A stretch of 64,000 nucleotides of DNA from Nocardia anocheti. GTDB taxonomy: Bacteria; Actinomycetota; Actinomycetes; Mycobacteriales; Mycobacteriaceae. Position numbers and translations under genes: made by a program. This document shows, piece after piece, positions 53,394-61,195 of the stretch. Each line of letters opens with the position of its first letter. The first letter of the stretch is position 1. The stretch covers positions 434,001-498,000 of the forward strand of contig NZ_JAQQFV010000004.1 of assembly GCF_029675105.1 (NCBI RefSeq), read 5' to 3'. Under the pieces are notes generated by a model, which was given only the letters and a program-made list of their open reading frames with translations, made no database searches and had not been told where the DNA came from.

Positions 53394-54887
53394 TTACCTC
53401 TCGACCATCTGGACCACGACCCGACCGGTCTCGGGATCGTAGAACTTGTTGTGCACGACGAATTGCGTGTTCGACGGGAACAGTACTTCGTCGTCGGTAC
53501 CGAAGGGCATGCCCGTGTCCGGGTCGGAGTAGGTCCGCCCGTTCTTGGACACGATCTGCATCTCCACGTTCCGATTGTTCGCGAAGACATCGGACACACC
53601 ATCGGGCTTGTTCGAGGTGGACATGAACCCGGGTTCGGTCCACGGTTTGCCCGGTTCGAGCCCGGCGAGTTCTTCCGGGGTCATGTTGATGTGCCGCACC
53701 ACCGGGCCCTCGTGTTTGGGCAGCTTCGCCAGCTCGTTGTTCAGGTCGTCGATCTGGCGTTGCTGTTCGGGAGTCGGGGTGTCGCCGCGGCGCAGCACAC
53801 CGTTGAGGTCGGTGCCGCGGGAATCGGACGGCCCACGCGCGAGGACTTCGCGGCCTTTCGGGTCCAGGGTGTCGGGGGCCAGTCCGTTTCGACGGGCCGG
53901 ACCGTTCTTGGCGCGCAGATCGAGCAGTCGCTGCATCTCCTTCTTGTGATTGGCCCAATCGGGCACGTTGGTGAATCGGCGGACCAACCCGGTGTTCTTG
54001 AACACCGCGATCAACGGCCGGATCTTCGGGGCGTACCTGGCCACGATGTGAGCGACCCGCGCCGCGAGGATCACAGCACCACCGGCGGCGGCGAGACCGA
54101 ACGTGACCACCGAGGACATGACCGTGATGGTCGCGGTGACCACCATCTCCACCGCGATGTCTTTGGCCATGTCGATGAGGAACTGCTCGATGGCCTCGCG
54201 CATCGTGACCAACGCGCTGCGATGCTCGTCGACGCTGGCGCCGACTTCGGCGAACCCGGACACGACATCGTCAGCGGCGGCCTTCAGCGCCCGGATGTCC
54301 TCGTCGATGGAGTCGTAGTCCTCCGCGGTGATCTCGGCGAACAGACCAGCGATCCGGTGGAGTTCGGTGACGAACCCGGTCACCGCCTCGTTCGTCGACA
54401 GGTTCTTCCACAGGGTCGCCGCGTTGGCGAGCTTCCCGGTATCACCATCGGGAACAGTGATACCGACCTCGGAGGCCAGCCCGATCGCCTCCGACAATCC
54501 GCTGCCTGGCCCGCCCGCCGAGGGCAACGGCACCCTGCACACCGCCATCAGTTCGGCCGGCATCTGCGGCTTCGCCGGTAGCGCGGCACCGAACTCCGTG
54601 GTGGCGAAGTAGTCGCCGAGTTCGTGGTTGTAGCCGAGATCCATGAGTACTCGGCCGTAGGCGTCGGCGGCGGTGGCGACCTGACGCACCGAATTGATCA
54701 GCTCGTTGGCTTTGGTGTCGTACTCTTCGGCCCACGTGGTGGCTTCCTCATAGGAGCCGCACATGCTGCCGCACTCGGCAAAGGCAGCCCATTGGCCGTC
54801 GATGACGGTCCACCACGACTCGGCCGCGGTACACAGTGCCCTACCCGCGGTGTAATAGGTCTCGGTGTCGACGTCGACGACGGTCAC
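53394..54887 (-). CDS. Type VII-type polymorphic toxin with ADP-ribosyltransferase domain
   Basis: The 497-residue protein has a helical WXG100/LXG-like N-terminal half (1-240), a hydrophobic stretch at 242-285, a linker and a C-terminal R-S-E-type ADP-ribosyltransferase domain (about 355-497). Motif residues are R398 in VVRHI, S423-T-S425 in FMSTSN and E467 in DDEVLFPSNTQF. The residue two before E467 is Asp465, where E or Q is usual; this may alter target specificity. It would be exported by an ESX system encoded elsewhere and modify a protein in a rival cell. GTG 54887 overlaps the upstream gene stop (GTGA). Confidence 0.8.
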   Translation of the reverse strand: MTVVDVDTETYYTAGRALCTAAESWWTVIDGQWAAFAECGSMCGSYEEATTWAEEYDTKANELINSVRQVATAADAYGRVLMDLGYNHELGDYFATTEFGAALPAKPQMPAELMAVCRVPLPSAGGPGSGLSEAIGLASEVGITVPDGDTGKLANAATLWKNLSTNEAVTGFVTELHRIAGLFAEITAEDYDSIDEDIRALKAAADDVVSGFAEVGASVDEHRSALVTMREAIEQFLIDMAKDIAVEMVVTATITVMSSVVTFGLAAAGGAVILAARVAHIVARYAPKIRPLIAVFKNTGLVRRFTNVPDWANHKKEMQRLLDLRAKNGPARRNGLAPDTLDPKGREVLARGPSDSRGTDLNGVLRRGDTPTPEQQRQIDDLNNELAKLPKHEGPVVRHINMTPEELAGLEPGKPWTEPGFMSTSNKPDGVSDVFANNRNVEMQIVSKNGRTYSDPDTGMPFGTDDEVLFPSNTQFVVHNKFYDPETGRVVVQMVER

Positions 54888-55207
54888 GACCGGCTCTCGT
54901 CCACGGTGCTCGATCCGCCGTCGCGCCCGAGCATGGCCCTGTTCGCGGCGATGGTCGCGGTATAGGAGTCGTGCGCGGTACGGGCCGCGGCCCGCATCTT
55001 CTCGATACCGTCGGCGGCGGTCCGCGCCGAGGTGATCCACTCGGCATGCGCGGTGTCATAGGCCGCGGAAGCCGCACCGCTCCACTCCGCACGCATCGCG
55101 TTCACTCGCTCGTCGATCTCGATCAACGATTCTGCGAGGAAGGCCCTCAACGCCTCGATCTGGACCACCGCGTCATCCAGCTCGGTCAGATTCACCCGAT
55201 ACCGCAC
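54884..55207 (-). CDS. WXG100-family protein, second of pair
   Basis: The 107-residue helical-hairpin protein has the W42-S43-G44 turn in AEWSGAASAAYD and a long second helix. WXG100 proteins are secreted by type VII systems as dimers, and in toxin operons they serve as export partners. It lies 39 nt after the first WXG100 gene and its TGA overlaps the toxin GTG by 4 nt. The tail (DGGSSTVDESRS) is probably disordered. Confidence 0.8.
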   Translation of the reverse strand: MRYRVNLTELDDAVVQIEALRAFLAESLIEIDERVNAMRAEWSGAASAAYDTAHAEWITSARTAADGIEKMRAAARTAHDSYTATIAANRAMLGRDGGSSTVDESRS

Positions 55208-55246
55208 ATCTCCCCCTCCGTGTCGCGTTCGGTGCCCGGGATGTCG

Positions 55247-55576
55247 TCAGGGCAAGTCGAGAGAGGACCCTACAGACAGGTCGACCGCCCAATCGCGGTC
55301 CTGGTCGGACAGTGTCACGCCGGTCACTCCGAGGGCATCGGCCATCCCGTCCAATGCTTCGAGGACACCGATTACGCCGGTGCATACCTCGGTCCACCCG
55401 GTCCGAAACGACTCCGAGGCCGGACCTCGCCAGCCCGCCAGGAGATCGTCGACGTCACTGTCGGTGGAACGCACCCCGGTCAGCAGTGATTGCGCGGTCT
55501 GCTGGATATAGACACCGGCGTTCTGGACATGCTCCGGCGTGACCGAGAACGCGTCGTTCGGCTGCTGCGATGTCAT
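55247..55576 (-). CDS. WXG100-family protein, first of pair
   Basis: The 109-residue protein has the W49-R50-G51 turn in LLAGWRGPASESFRTGW and the usual two-helix layout, with a longer C-terminal tail. It is the first gene of the five-gene toxin operon. ATG 55576 is preceded by GGAAGG, a good ribosome site. It probably forms a heterodimer with the next product for export of the toxin. The promoter is not obvious; the upstream 200 bp is decayed IS sequence. Confidence 0.8.
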   Translation of the reverse strand: MTSQQPNDAFSVTPEHVQNAGVYIQQTAQSLLTGVRSTDSDVDDLLAGWRGPASESFRTGWTEVCTGVIGVLEALDGMADALGVTGVTLSDQDRDWAVDLSVGSSLDLP

Positions 55577-55776
55577 CTACCTTTCCTTCCAGTGTCGCCG
55601 TCGTGCGTCGTGACCGTAGCCGACCGCTAGGTGTGCGCACGCCACCAACCCGGAGGCAGCGTTCATGGAAGGTCGGGGGCACCGTTCCGGGCAGGTAACC
55701 ACTCCGAAGATCGTGACCCAGGAGATCCGCTCGAGGTCGACACCGGTGGGACTGTTGGGGACGAACAGCGGTCGCA

Positions 55777-55959
55777 GTGCTGCTGCAGCGCAACATCCTC
55801 GACCAGCGGTCCTGGGCGACTCGTGAGGAGCTTCGGATCCCGATCGTCACCTGGATCGAACGGACCTACCACCGACGTCGGCGTCAAGTCAGACTCGGCA
55901 AATTGACCCCGATCGAGTACGAGGCCATCATGGCCACACCGGCTCTTCGAATTGTGTAA
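55777..55959 (+). pseudogene. C-terminal remnant of an IS3-family transposase
   Basis: The 60-residue frame carries LLQRNILDQRSWATREELRI, VTWIERTYHRRRRQ and LGKLTPIEYEAIM, typical of the end of the IS3 OrfB integrase core. Catalytic Asp residues and the N-terminal part are missing, and upstream bases (from about 55700) look like decayed transposase in another frame (GTVGDE where GTVGDNA is usual). The remnant abuts the broken integrase gene and may have caused its truncation. Confidence 0.75.
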
Positions 55960-56425
55960 CCGCTGTCACCCGATCGTGCAGCAGTCCCAATTTCACGCCC
56001 TGGGCAGGCTTGCCGGTGACCGGAATCAGGACAGCCAACGCTGTCATCTCCGTAGCCTTCTCGCCCCGGCCAGCCTCCGCCGCTTCAGCACCGCGATGCC
56101 GCCAATGTGGGCGTACCGGCTTGTCGGCGATCTTCATCCACCGCGCAAAATCGCGCCCATCGGCTGGCATCGCGCGGTCCCATTCCACCCCCAGCACGGT
56201 CAGGAAACGCCACCACCGCAACAGATCTAACCCATTGGAACGGATCGTCGACACCGAGCGATCCGACGCCTGTAACTCCGCGAAGAATCGCGCGGCAGAA
56301 GGCACCACTTCACCATCCGCACCCAGTAGGCGGTACGGCTCTCACACCGATTCCGTCCGCTCCAACCGGCCGACCGCAGGCAGCACCAACACTTCGAGGT
56401 CTCTGGGCCGCTCGCCATCGCGCAT
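55928..56425 (-). pseudogene. Tyrosine recombinase (integrase) pseudogene
   Basis: Translation from ATG 56425 gives MRDGERPRDLEVLVLPAVGR onward, then an in-frame TGA at 56342-56344 where relatives appear to have Trp (V-W-E-P-Y-R-L), then EPYRLLGADGEVV and the SAM-like core-binding domain STIRSNGLDLLRWWRFLTVLG with GKPVRPHWR-like sequence (here DKPVRPHWR). The reading ends after about 165 codons near the IS3 remnant, without the catalytic R-H-R-Y domain. It must once have integrated the island at tRNA-Leu. The bases 56426-56695 hold nothing recognisable. Confidence 0.75.
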
Positions 56426-56695
56426 GGCGGCAGAAGCTATCAGAGAATTGCGCTGACCTCCAATAACTACGGCGCTAGTTCAGTTAATGGCCCAGCCTGC
56501 GGGCGGCCGCGGGGCGGTCCGGGTTTGGCCAGCATCGGTGCTGGCACCGCCAGACCCACACAGGCCACCGGATGCGCAATTCACGCCGACACTGATAGGG
56601 CTACGTCGCCTCGGCGCGCCGGTGCCGACCCGGCCGCGCAGCGGTTCCATTCTGCGGGATCGAGGCGTTCATCTCCGAGGCGACGCTGTAACCAG

Positions 56696-57211
56696 CTACT
56701 CTGGCCTGCCCACCTCGTAGGTCCCTTCACTGTCGGTGATCTTGACCGGCACTGACCGCTGCTTGTCGCTGATAACGACCGAGCACATGAACGTCCGACC
56801 CGATTCGACACGTACGTTGGCCGGGCACTCGACGTTTGAAACACCCTGCATACCGTACGAATCCGTGAGGATGCCGCTCACCCCTTGCTCCACCGCTGCC
56901 TCGTCCAGCACATCGGGTGACCACACTGCCTCGAACGCGATCAAGTCGCGGATCTTGCTGCCCTCGCGGTTGCCGACTGTGTAGCAGAACTGGAGGACGC
57001 TGTTCACCGTCGGGCTCGTGGCGGCCGGCGACTGCTCCGATTCCGTGAGCAAGTCTTTGAGCACTTTGCTGCGCTCATCCGAACTCGCAGCGAGAAAATC
57101 GGTGCACGACATCTCACCACCTGCCGTAACCGTCGGTTTGTCTGCGCACCCAGCGACACCGCACGCCATGAAGGCGACCAGCAGCGCCGTCCTTGCCAAT
57201 CTTTTACCCAC
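56696..57211 (-). CDS. DUF4333-type lipoprotein
   Basis: The 171-residue protein has a signal peptide ending in lipobox VAGC and a C-terminal DUF4333-like domain: GVSGILTDSYGMQGV, then VECPANVRVESGRTFMCSV and a TYEVGRP end, with the Cys pair common in this family. It is envelope-anchored, with no known function. GTG 57211 is taken as start of the signal; the frame continues upstream. It is an orphan gene of the island. Confidence 0.7.
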   Translation of the reverse strand: MGKRLARTALLVAFMACGVAGCADKPTVTAGGEMSCTDFLAASSDERSKVLKDLLTESEQSPAATSPTVNSVLQFCYTVGNREGSKIRDLIAFEAVWSPDVLDEAAVEQGVSGILTDSYGMQGVSNVECPANVRVESGRTFMCSVVISDKQRSVPVKITDSEGTYEVGRPE

Positions 57212-57374
57212 CTGGCAACGGTATTCGATTGGTCTGCTCACGAGCCCGTGGCGGCGGTTGGACGGTCCGGGCAGGGGAAGGACTTGAAGCAGCACGGTCT
57301 ATCCCGATCGGTACCTGCGGCCGAGCGTTGGAAGGCCTACGCTAACCGTTCGAATCGAAAGATCCACGCCTAAC

Positions 57375-57786
57375 ATGACCGGACGCCGCTCGATAGTGGG
57401 TGCGGCGGCGGTGCTCGGTCTCGATCAGGGCGCCCTGGGTGTCGGCGGCGCGTTCAACGAGGCGGGTGGCGGCATGAACCTGCCAGCGTCTGTCGTCGTC
57501 CTGGTCATCTGCCTACTCACAGCGTGGGCAGTCATCTGCGAGCTGGGGGCAGTCGTCCTGCCCCGGAAGAAGGGCCACGACGGCGCCACAGTGACCATGG
57601 CTGGGCGCGCCGCCGCTGGCGCCGTACTCGTCGTCGGGTGTGCTCTGTTGGGTGATCGCAGTTATGGCCTGCGGGGTGTCTGCGGCCAGAGGCAGCGCAT
57701 CCGTTCTCAATGGCCGCAGACTGCGCTTGTCGCTGAGCGGCGCCGCGCTCCTTGCGGACGGTGTCCGGAAAGCGACCGTTGACTGA
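57375..57786 (+). pseudogene. Small two-helix membrane protein, apparent frameshift
   Basis: Frame one from 57375 (or ATG 57474) gives NLPASVVVLVICLLTAWAVI and GAVLVVGC, two hydrophobic segments, then turns unconvincing near 57640. A second frame from GTG 57640 continues naturally as VLCWVIAVMACGVSAARG and LRLSLSGAALLADGV, ending at 57784-57786. A one-base change near 57638 would join them into one small membrane protein. Either a pseudogene or a sequencing error. No family known. Confidence 0.35.
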
Positions 57787-58299
57787 AGGCCCCGACCGAG
57801 GCAGTGCTGTCGATTGGCGGAGTACTGTTCGGTGCTGTCTGCGGATTCTGTTGCTGTTGAACGGGACTAGCGATCATCGGCGTGTCCAGTACTCGTCGGA
57901 CGTACCGTCCATGCAGCTCGTACTCGTCTTCAGCACGGGGTTGGCCGGAGATTCAGCGCTGCCCGAGCGCGGTATTCTGACCGTCGGCGTTCGCGCTGGT
58001 GCGGTGGTGCGTGCGCGCCTGGATCGGTGAACACCTCGCGCCGACAACACCATACTCCAAATCGCGCCCACCAGGCTCAACTAATGCGCCCACCGATCTT
58101 CTGCTGTTCACACGGGTCGACCAGTGCGTGCGGACCGTGCGGAGTGGAGATCAAGCGGGTTCAAGGTCATTTCCAGGTTCGATATGGTGTACCAACCCGC
58201 GAACTGATATGTTGCACTGCTCATTTCGCTCTTCGCCGCCAGGCTGCAAGGCTTGCGCGCCGAAGAAGAGCGATCACGGATCCGACACGGGGGAATCCC
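57787..58299. other. Gene-free island segment
   Basis: The 513 bases have stop codons in all frames at short intervals apart from weak shadow frames. I see no promoter pair, RNA or repeat. It probably contains the promoter of the small secreted-protein gene that follows and decayed sequence. Confidence 0.4.
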
Positions 58300-58518
58300 A
58301 TGCGATACACCAAGCTTGCCGTTGCCGTCACCATCGGCGCCGCCGCCGTCCTGACCATCTCCGCAAGTCCAGCCCAGGCGGACTCCAACAGCATGCTCTG
58401 TGTGAAGGGCGGAGGACACATCGTCGTTCAGACGACTTACATCCCGAAGGGTTCTCGCGGGGTGTGCCAGGGCGGCGTGTACAACGGCCAGGTGCTGTGG
58501 AAGCACTACACCTACTGA
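58300..58518 (+). CDS. Small secreted protein
   Basis: The 72-residue protein has a signal peptide (MRYTKLAVAVTIGAAAVLTI, cleavage after AQA-D near residue 28) and a short mature part of about 44 residues with two cysteines (MLCVKGGG and RGVCQGGVY), so one disulphide is likely. No family recognised. GGGGGAA is the ribosome site. A terminator hairpin follows at 58596. It is the last gene before the right end of the island. Confidence 0.65.
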   Translation: MRYTKLAVAVTIGAAAVLTISASPAQADSNSMLCVKGGGHIVVQTTYIPKGSRGVCQGGVYNGQVLWKHYTY

Positions 58519-58595
58519 TCTGTCACGCACACCGGGGAACCGACCCGGGAGACGGCGTAGAAGGCCGTCGCTACCGACCCTTGCGCTTCGCGTCG

Positions 58596-58623
58596 CCGCC
58601 TGACCGATCTGTCGGTCAGGCGG
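58596..58623. terminator. Terminator after small secreted-protein gene
   Basis: CCGCCTGACCGA pairs with TCGGTCAGGCGG (12 bp, loop TCTG), followed by TCTTGTCTCCTTT. Confidence 0.8.
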
Positions 58624-58864
58624 TCTTGTCTCCTTTGATCGCCTGGCCACCGCAGTGCGGTGATCGTGGTCGCCCAGCATCATCGTGCCGAGTCCCGTCT
58701 CGGTGTTGCGACACGATCAAGCGCGGCCTACTCGGTGCGGTGAACTGTCACGGGTATTGAGCCGTCGTCGGATTTCATACCAGCGCTTGATCCTCTCGAT
58801 CGACATCGTCTACCGTTCGACGCGATCGAACACACCGAATCGGTAGATCTGCCGCACTGACGGC

Positions 58865-58890
58865 TCAAGTCCCCTCTCGCGCACAGATTC
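58865..58890. repeat. attR: second copy of the 26-bp tRNA-Leu repeat
   Basis: Identical to 49136-49161 and in the same direction. The rest of a tRNA is absent on its left, so it is not a functional tRNA gene. It marks the right end of the island. Confidence 0.9.
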
Positions 58891-59108
58891 CTGGCTTTCG
58901 AGTACTGCACTGACTCGAGTGCATGCTCGTGCCGATGAAAGCGAACGAGGATCCAGATGCGGACAACCTCGGGTTCAAGCTCGCCGGTGCGCTGCGTGAC
59001 TTCGACGAGCAGGACCGCGCCCACTACTTGAGCTACTCGATTACCGCGGCTGAAATCTCGACTCTCGGGTCCGATTGTCGTACTGCGCTAGGCAGTGTGA
59101 CTTGGGGG

Positions 59109-60107
59109 TCAGGTTCGCCTGCGCAGCCGCAGGTAGCCGACGATCACGGTGGTGAGAACGATGAAGTGGAAAACGATGTCGTCGGTCCGTCCACCGTTGG
59201 CGACGAGGAACAGGCCGAACAGCCACAAGGCCAGCACAGCGCCGAGGCAGCCGTTGAGTTGATGCCGTCGGCTCCAGCCCGGTCGCGCCACCCAGCGGCG
59301 CAGGATCGCGGCGAGTGCCGCGGCGAATAGCAGTGTGGCCAGCGTCCACACCACGAACGGTGCCGGGGTGCCGATGAAGGCGACCAGATACAGCATCAGC
59401 CACGCCAGTCCCGCACCGAATCCGGCCCAGCCGACGGTCGCGGGTCCAGGGCACCGCTTCGTCGAGGTGGTGGCCCACGGTCGTCGGCACCTTCCGGCCG
59501 ACCACACCAGTAGGATCGCCACCGCGGCACCGCCGATGATCTGCGCGGCGGACAGGCGGAAATCGGACCGGACCAGCGAGATGAACACGAACACGGCGAA
59601 TCCGAGGACGAACACACCCGCGAAGACGTTCAGCATCGACCGCGACAGCCAGGCGGTGTGTCGCTGGGCCGGAAAGATCAGGTGCGTCAGCACGATCGGT
59701 ATGACGATGCTCCACACCGCGTGGTATCCGGTGACAACGACCGCCCACAGCCAGTTCACTTCGAAGGCGCGACCGTAGACGGTCTCGCCGTCCATGCCTC
59801 GCGGATTGAAGATCGTCTGCAGCCCGAGCCCTTCCTCGAGGACTGCGAAGGCGAGGGCGAGCAACAGCAGCCCCCACCCGTTGAGGCCCCGGCGTTGCAC
59901 TACTTCCCGGATCAGCAGTACGCCCGCACCGTAGTAGTACAGGATCGCGACGGCTCGCAGCGGTTGGGCGAGATAGCTGAATCGAAATGCCGCCCCGATG
60001 ATTTCGCCGATCAGCGGTGACAGCACGAACAGCACCGCGACCGGCGATGCCGTCGCCGCTGACGCGGGAGAGCGCTGACCCGTGGACCGGGCACTACCTG
60101 CCACCAT
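59109..60107 (-). CDS. Polytopic membrane protein
   Basis: The 332-residue protein has about nine hydrophobic helices, an N-terminal cytoplasmic tail and conserved-looking charged residues in helices (FAVLEEGLGLQTIFNPRGMDG), where the EEG...H-like pattern recalls CPBP-type membrane proteins, but the match is weak. GAAGGGGGAA precedes ATG 60107. The gene overlaps the end of an upstream tetR by 14 nt, so the regulator and membrane protein are co-transcribed. Function unknown. Confidence 0.65.
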   Translation of the reverse strand: MVAGSARSTGQRSPASAATASPVAVLFVLSPLIGEIIGAAFRFSYLAQPLRAVAILYYYGAGVLLIREVVQRRGLNGWGLLLLALAFAVLEEGLGLQTIFNPRGMDGETVYGRAFEVNWLWAVVVTGYHAVWSIVIPIVLTHLIFPAQRHTAWLSRSMLNVFAGVFVLGFAVFVFISLVRSDFRLSAAQIIGGAAVAILLVWSAGRCRRPWATTSTKRCPGPATVGWAGFGAGLAWLMLYLVAFIGTPAPFVVWTLATLLFAAALAAILRRWVARPGWSRRHQLNGCLGAVLALWLFGLFLVANGGRTDDIVFHFIVLTTVIVGYLRLRRRT

Positions 60108-60717
60108 GATCGTTCCCCCTTCCTGTCCCGGCGACACCGCCGACGAATAGCGACGGCCAGTCGCGTTCGAACACCGCGCGGTCGGCATCGCCGCGATCGC
60201 GAATCTCCCGTGGCAGGTCCGTCATCGCGTTCATCAGTACCGAGGCGACGAGCCGGGCGTCTGCCGGCCGGAACTGGCCGCGGTCTTGTCCTTCGGTGAT
60301 GAACGAGCACAATTCCGCCATGCCCTTGCCCCGCTCGGCGTCCTCGGTCGCCCCACCTGCCTCGTCGTGGCGGGTGAACTGCGTCAGCACGAGCATGGCC
60401 GGCAAGTTGTCGAGGCAGTAGGTGGCGAACCTCCGCAGCATTTCCTCCAGCGCCGCGACATAGCTTTCATCCACCTCGACGGGCTGCATCGCCTCGTCGA
60501 CTCGCTGCTGGATCGTCGCGCGCATCTGATCGATCAGCCCCTGTCGAGACCCGAAGTGATAGTTGATCAGGCCCGGGCTCACCTGCGCGCGCGCCGCTAT
60601 CGCGGCGTTCGATGCCTTCGCCAGTCCTACCTCCGCGATTGCCTCGATCGCGGCATCCACCAGCTGGCGTCGGCGCGCCAACTCGATGAAGCTGGGCTCC
60701 GCACGCATTGATTGCAT
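60094..60717 (-). CDS. TetR-family regulator, BetI-like
   Basis: The 207-residue repressor has an HTH (about 14-60) with RRQLVDAAIEAIAEVGLAKA and AIAARAQVSPGLINYHFGSR, very like BetI-type regulators, and a C-terminal TetR-C domain. TAAAAT on the minus strand (60725-60730) is 7 nt before ATG 60717, so the transcript is probably leaderless. A near-palindrome at 60728-60743 overlaps the -10 box, consistent with autorepression of the tetR-membrane protein operon. Confidence 0.82.
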   Translation of the reverse strand: MQSMRAEPSFIELARRRQLVDAAIEAIAEVGLAKASNAAIAARAQVSPGLINYHFGSRQGLIDQMRATIQQRVDEAMQPVEVDESYVAALEEMLRRFATYCLDNLPAMLVLTQFTRHDEAGGATEDAERGKGMAELCSFITEGQDRGQFRPADARLVASVLMNAMTDLPREIRDRGDADRAVFERDWPSLFVGGVAGTGRGNDHGGR

Positions 60718-60727
60718 GCTCAGAATT

Positions 60728-60743
60728 TTAATCGATCAATCAA
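60728..60743. promoter_or_regulatory. Near-palindrome at tetR promoter
   Basis: TTAATCGATCAATCAA is symmetric at 12 of 16 positions around GATC. It overlaps the -10 of the leftward tetR. A likely self-operator. Confidence 0.5.
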
Positions 60744-61000
60744 GAATTGTGGAAGTGGCGGACTCCGCGGCACGACCGCCCGACCGACGGCGATCACTCG
60801 GCACACCCCCGATGGGGACTTGATCTCGGCAACGCTGGATCTGCTCGACGCCGGGCACCCCTTATGCCCACGCGCCTGCTGCTGCAGCGGCCGCCGCATA
60901 GGAGTCGAAGTCACGCGGCGTTCGCCTGAGAACACGCTGGACCCCATCGGCCGGCTCCGCGTTTCCTTCGGCGCAGCAGGTCGAACATCGCTGACATGAC

Positions 61001-61171
61001 GTGCGCCGTCTGCGTGAACTGGAGGCCGACGGCATCGTCCATCGCGAGGTGTACGACGAAGTGCCGCCCCGCGTCGAGTACTCCTTGACACCACTCGGCG
61101 AGCAACTCAACAACGCCCTGGTTCAGCGCACGAGGTCTCCGGCACTGACCGGATCTCGATTGCGTTCGTAG
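61001..61171 (+). pseudogene. HxlR-family regulator, C-terminal remnant
   Basis: The 56-residue frame from GTG 61001 reads [20 protein letters not shown] then [13 protein letters not shown], the wing and last helix of HxlR winged-helix proteins. The N-terminal helices and most of the recognition helix are missing. In the 257 bases between it and the tetR operator I see no other coding sign. It is probably the end of a deleted gene. Confidence 0.65.
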
Positions 61172-61195
61172 CCCGGCGGCGGCAGTCTGGCCGCT

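Larger units (their letters stand above)
49136..58890. mobile_element. tRNA-Leu genomic island, about 9.75 kb, integrase dead
   Basis: The segment is bounded by the 26-bp repeats and contains a tyrosine recombinase pseudogene, an IS3-type remnant, an AraC remnant, two accessory operons and small orphan genes. The 49.5-51.7 and 56-58 kb parts look more A/T-rich than the flanks. Because the integrase catalytic half is missing, the island is probably fixed unless a recombinase acts in trans. No conjugation or phage structural genes are present. Confidence 0.85.
58519..59108. other. Gene-free region spanning the right island boundary
   Basis: The 590 bases contain the terminator at 58596-58623, the right repeat at 58865-58890 and the chromosomal flank. 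At 58838-58858, CGGTAGATCTGCCGCAC resembles CGGTAGATATGCCGCAT found just after attL (49163-49179). Near 58816 a diverged copy of the post-tRNA hairpin (GATCGAACACACCG) also appears, hinting at an older duplicated junction. No gene is supported. Confidence 0.45.

Noticed and set aside
56342..56344. Selenocysteine or readthrough at the integrase TGA
   Set aside because: The context is a Trp codon in relatives and the catalytic domain is also lost, so ordinary pseudogenisation explains it.
58865..58890. A second tRNA-Leu gene
   Set aside because: Only the 3' 26 bp are present; no D arm, anticodon or 5' acceptor strand upstream.
58728..59024. A 98-codon minus-strand frame crossing the right att repeat
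   Set aside because: It translates the reverse of the tRNA-derived repeat and has no protein-like pattern.
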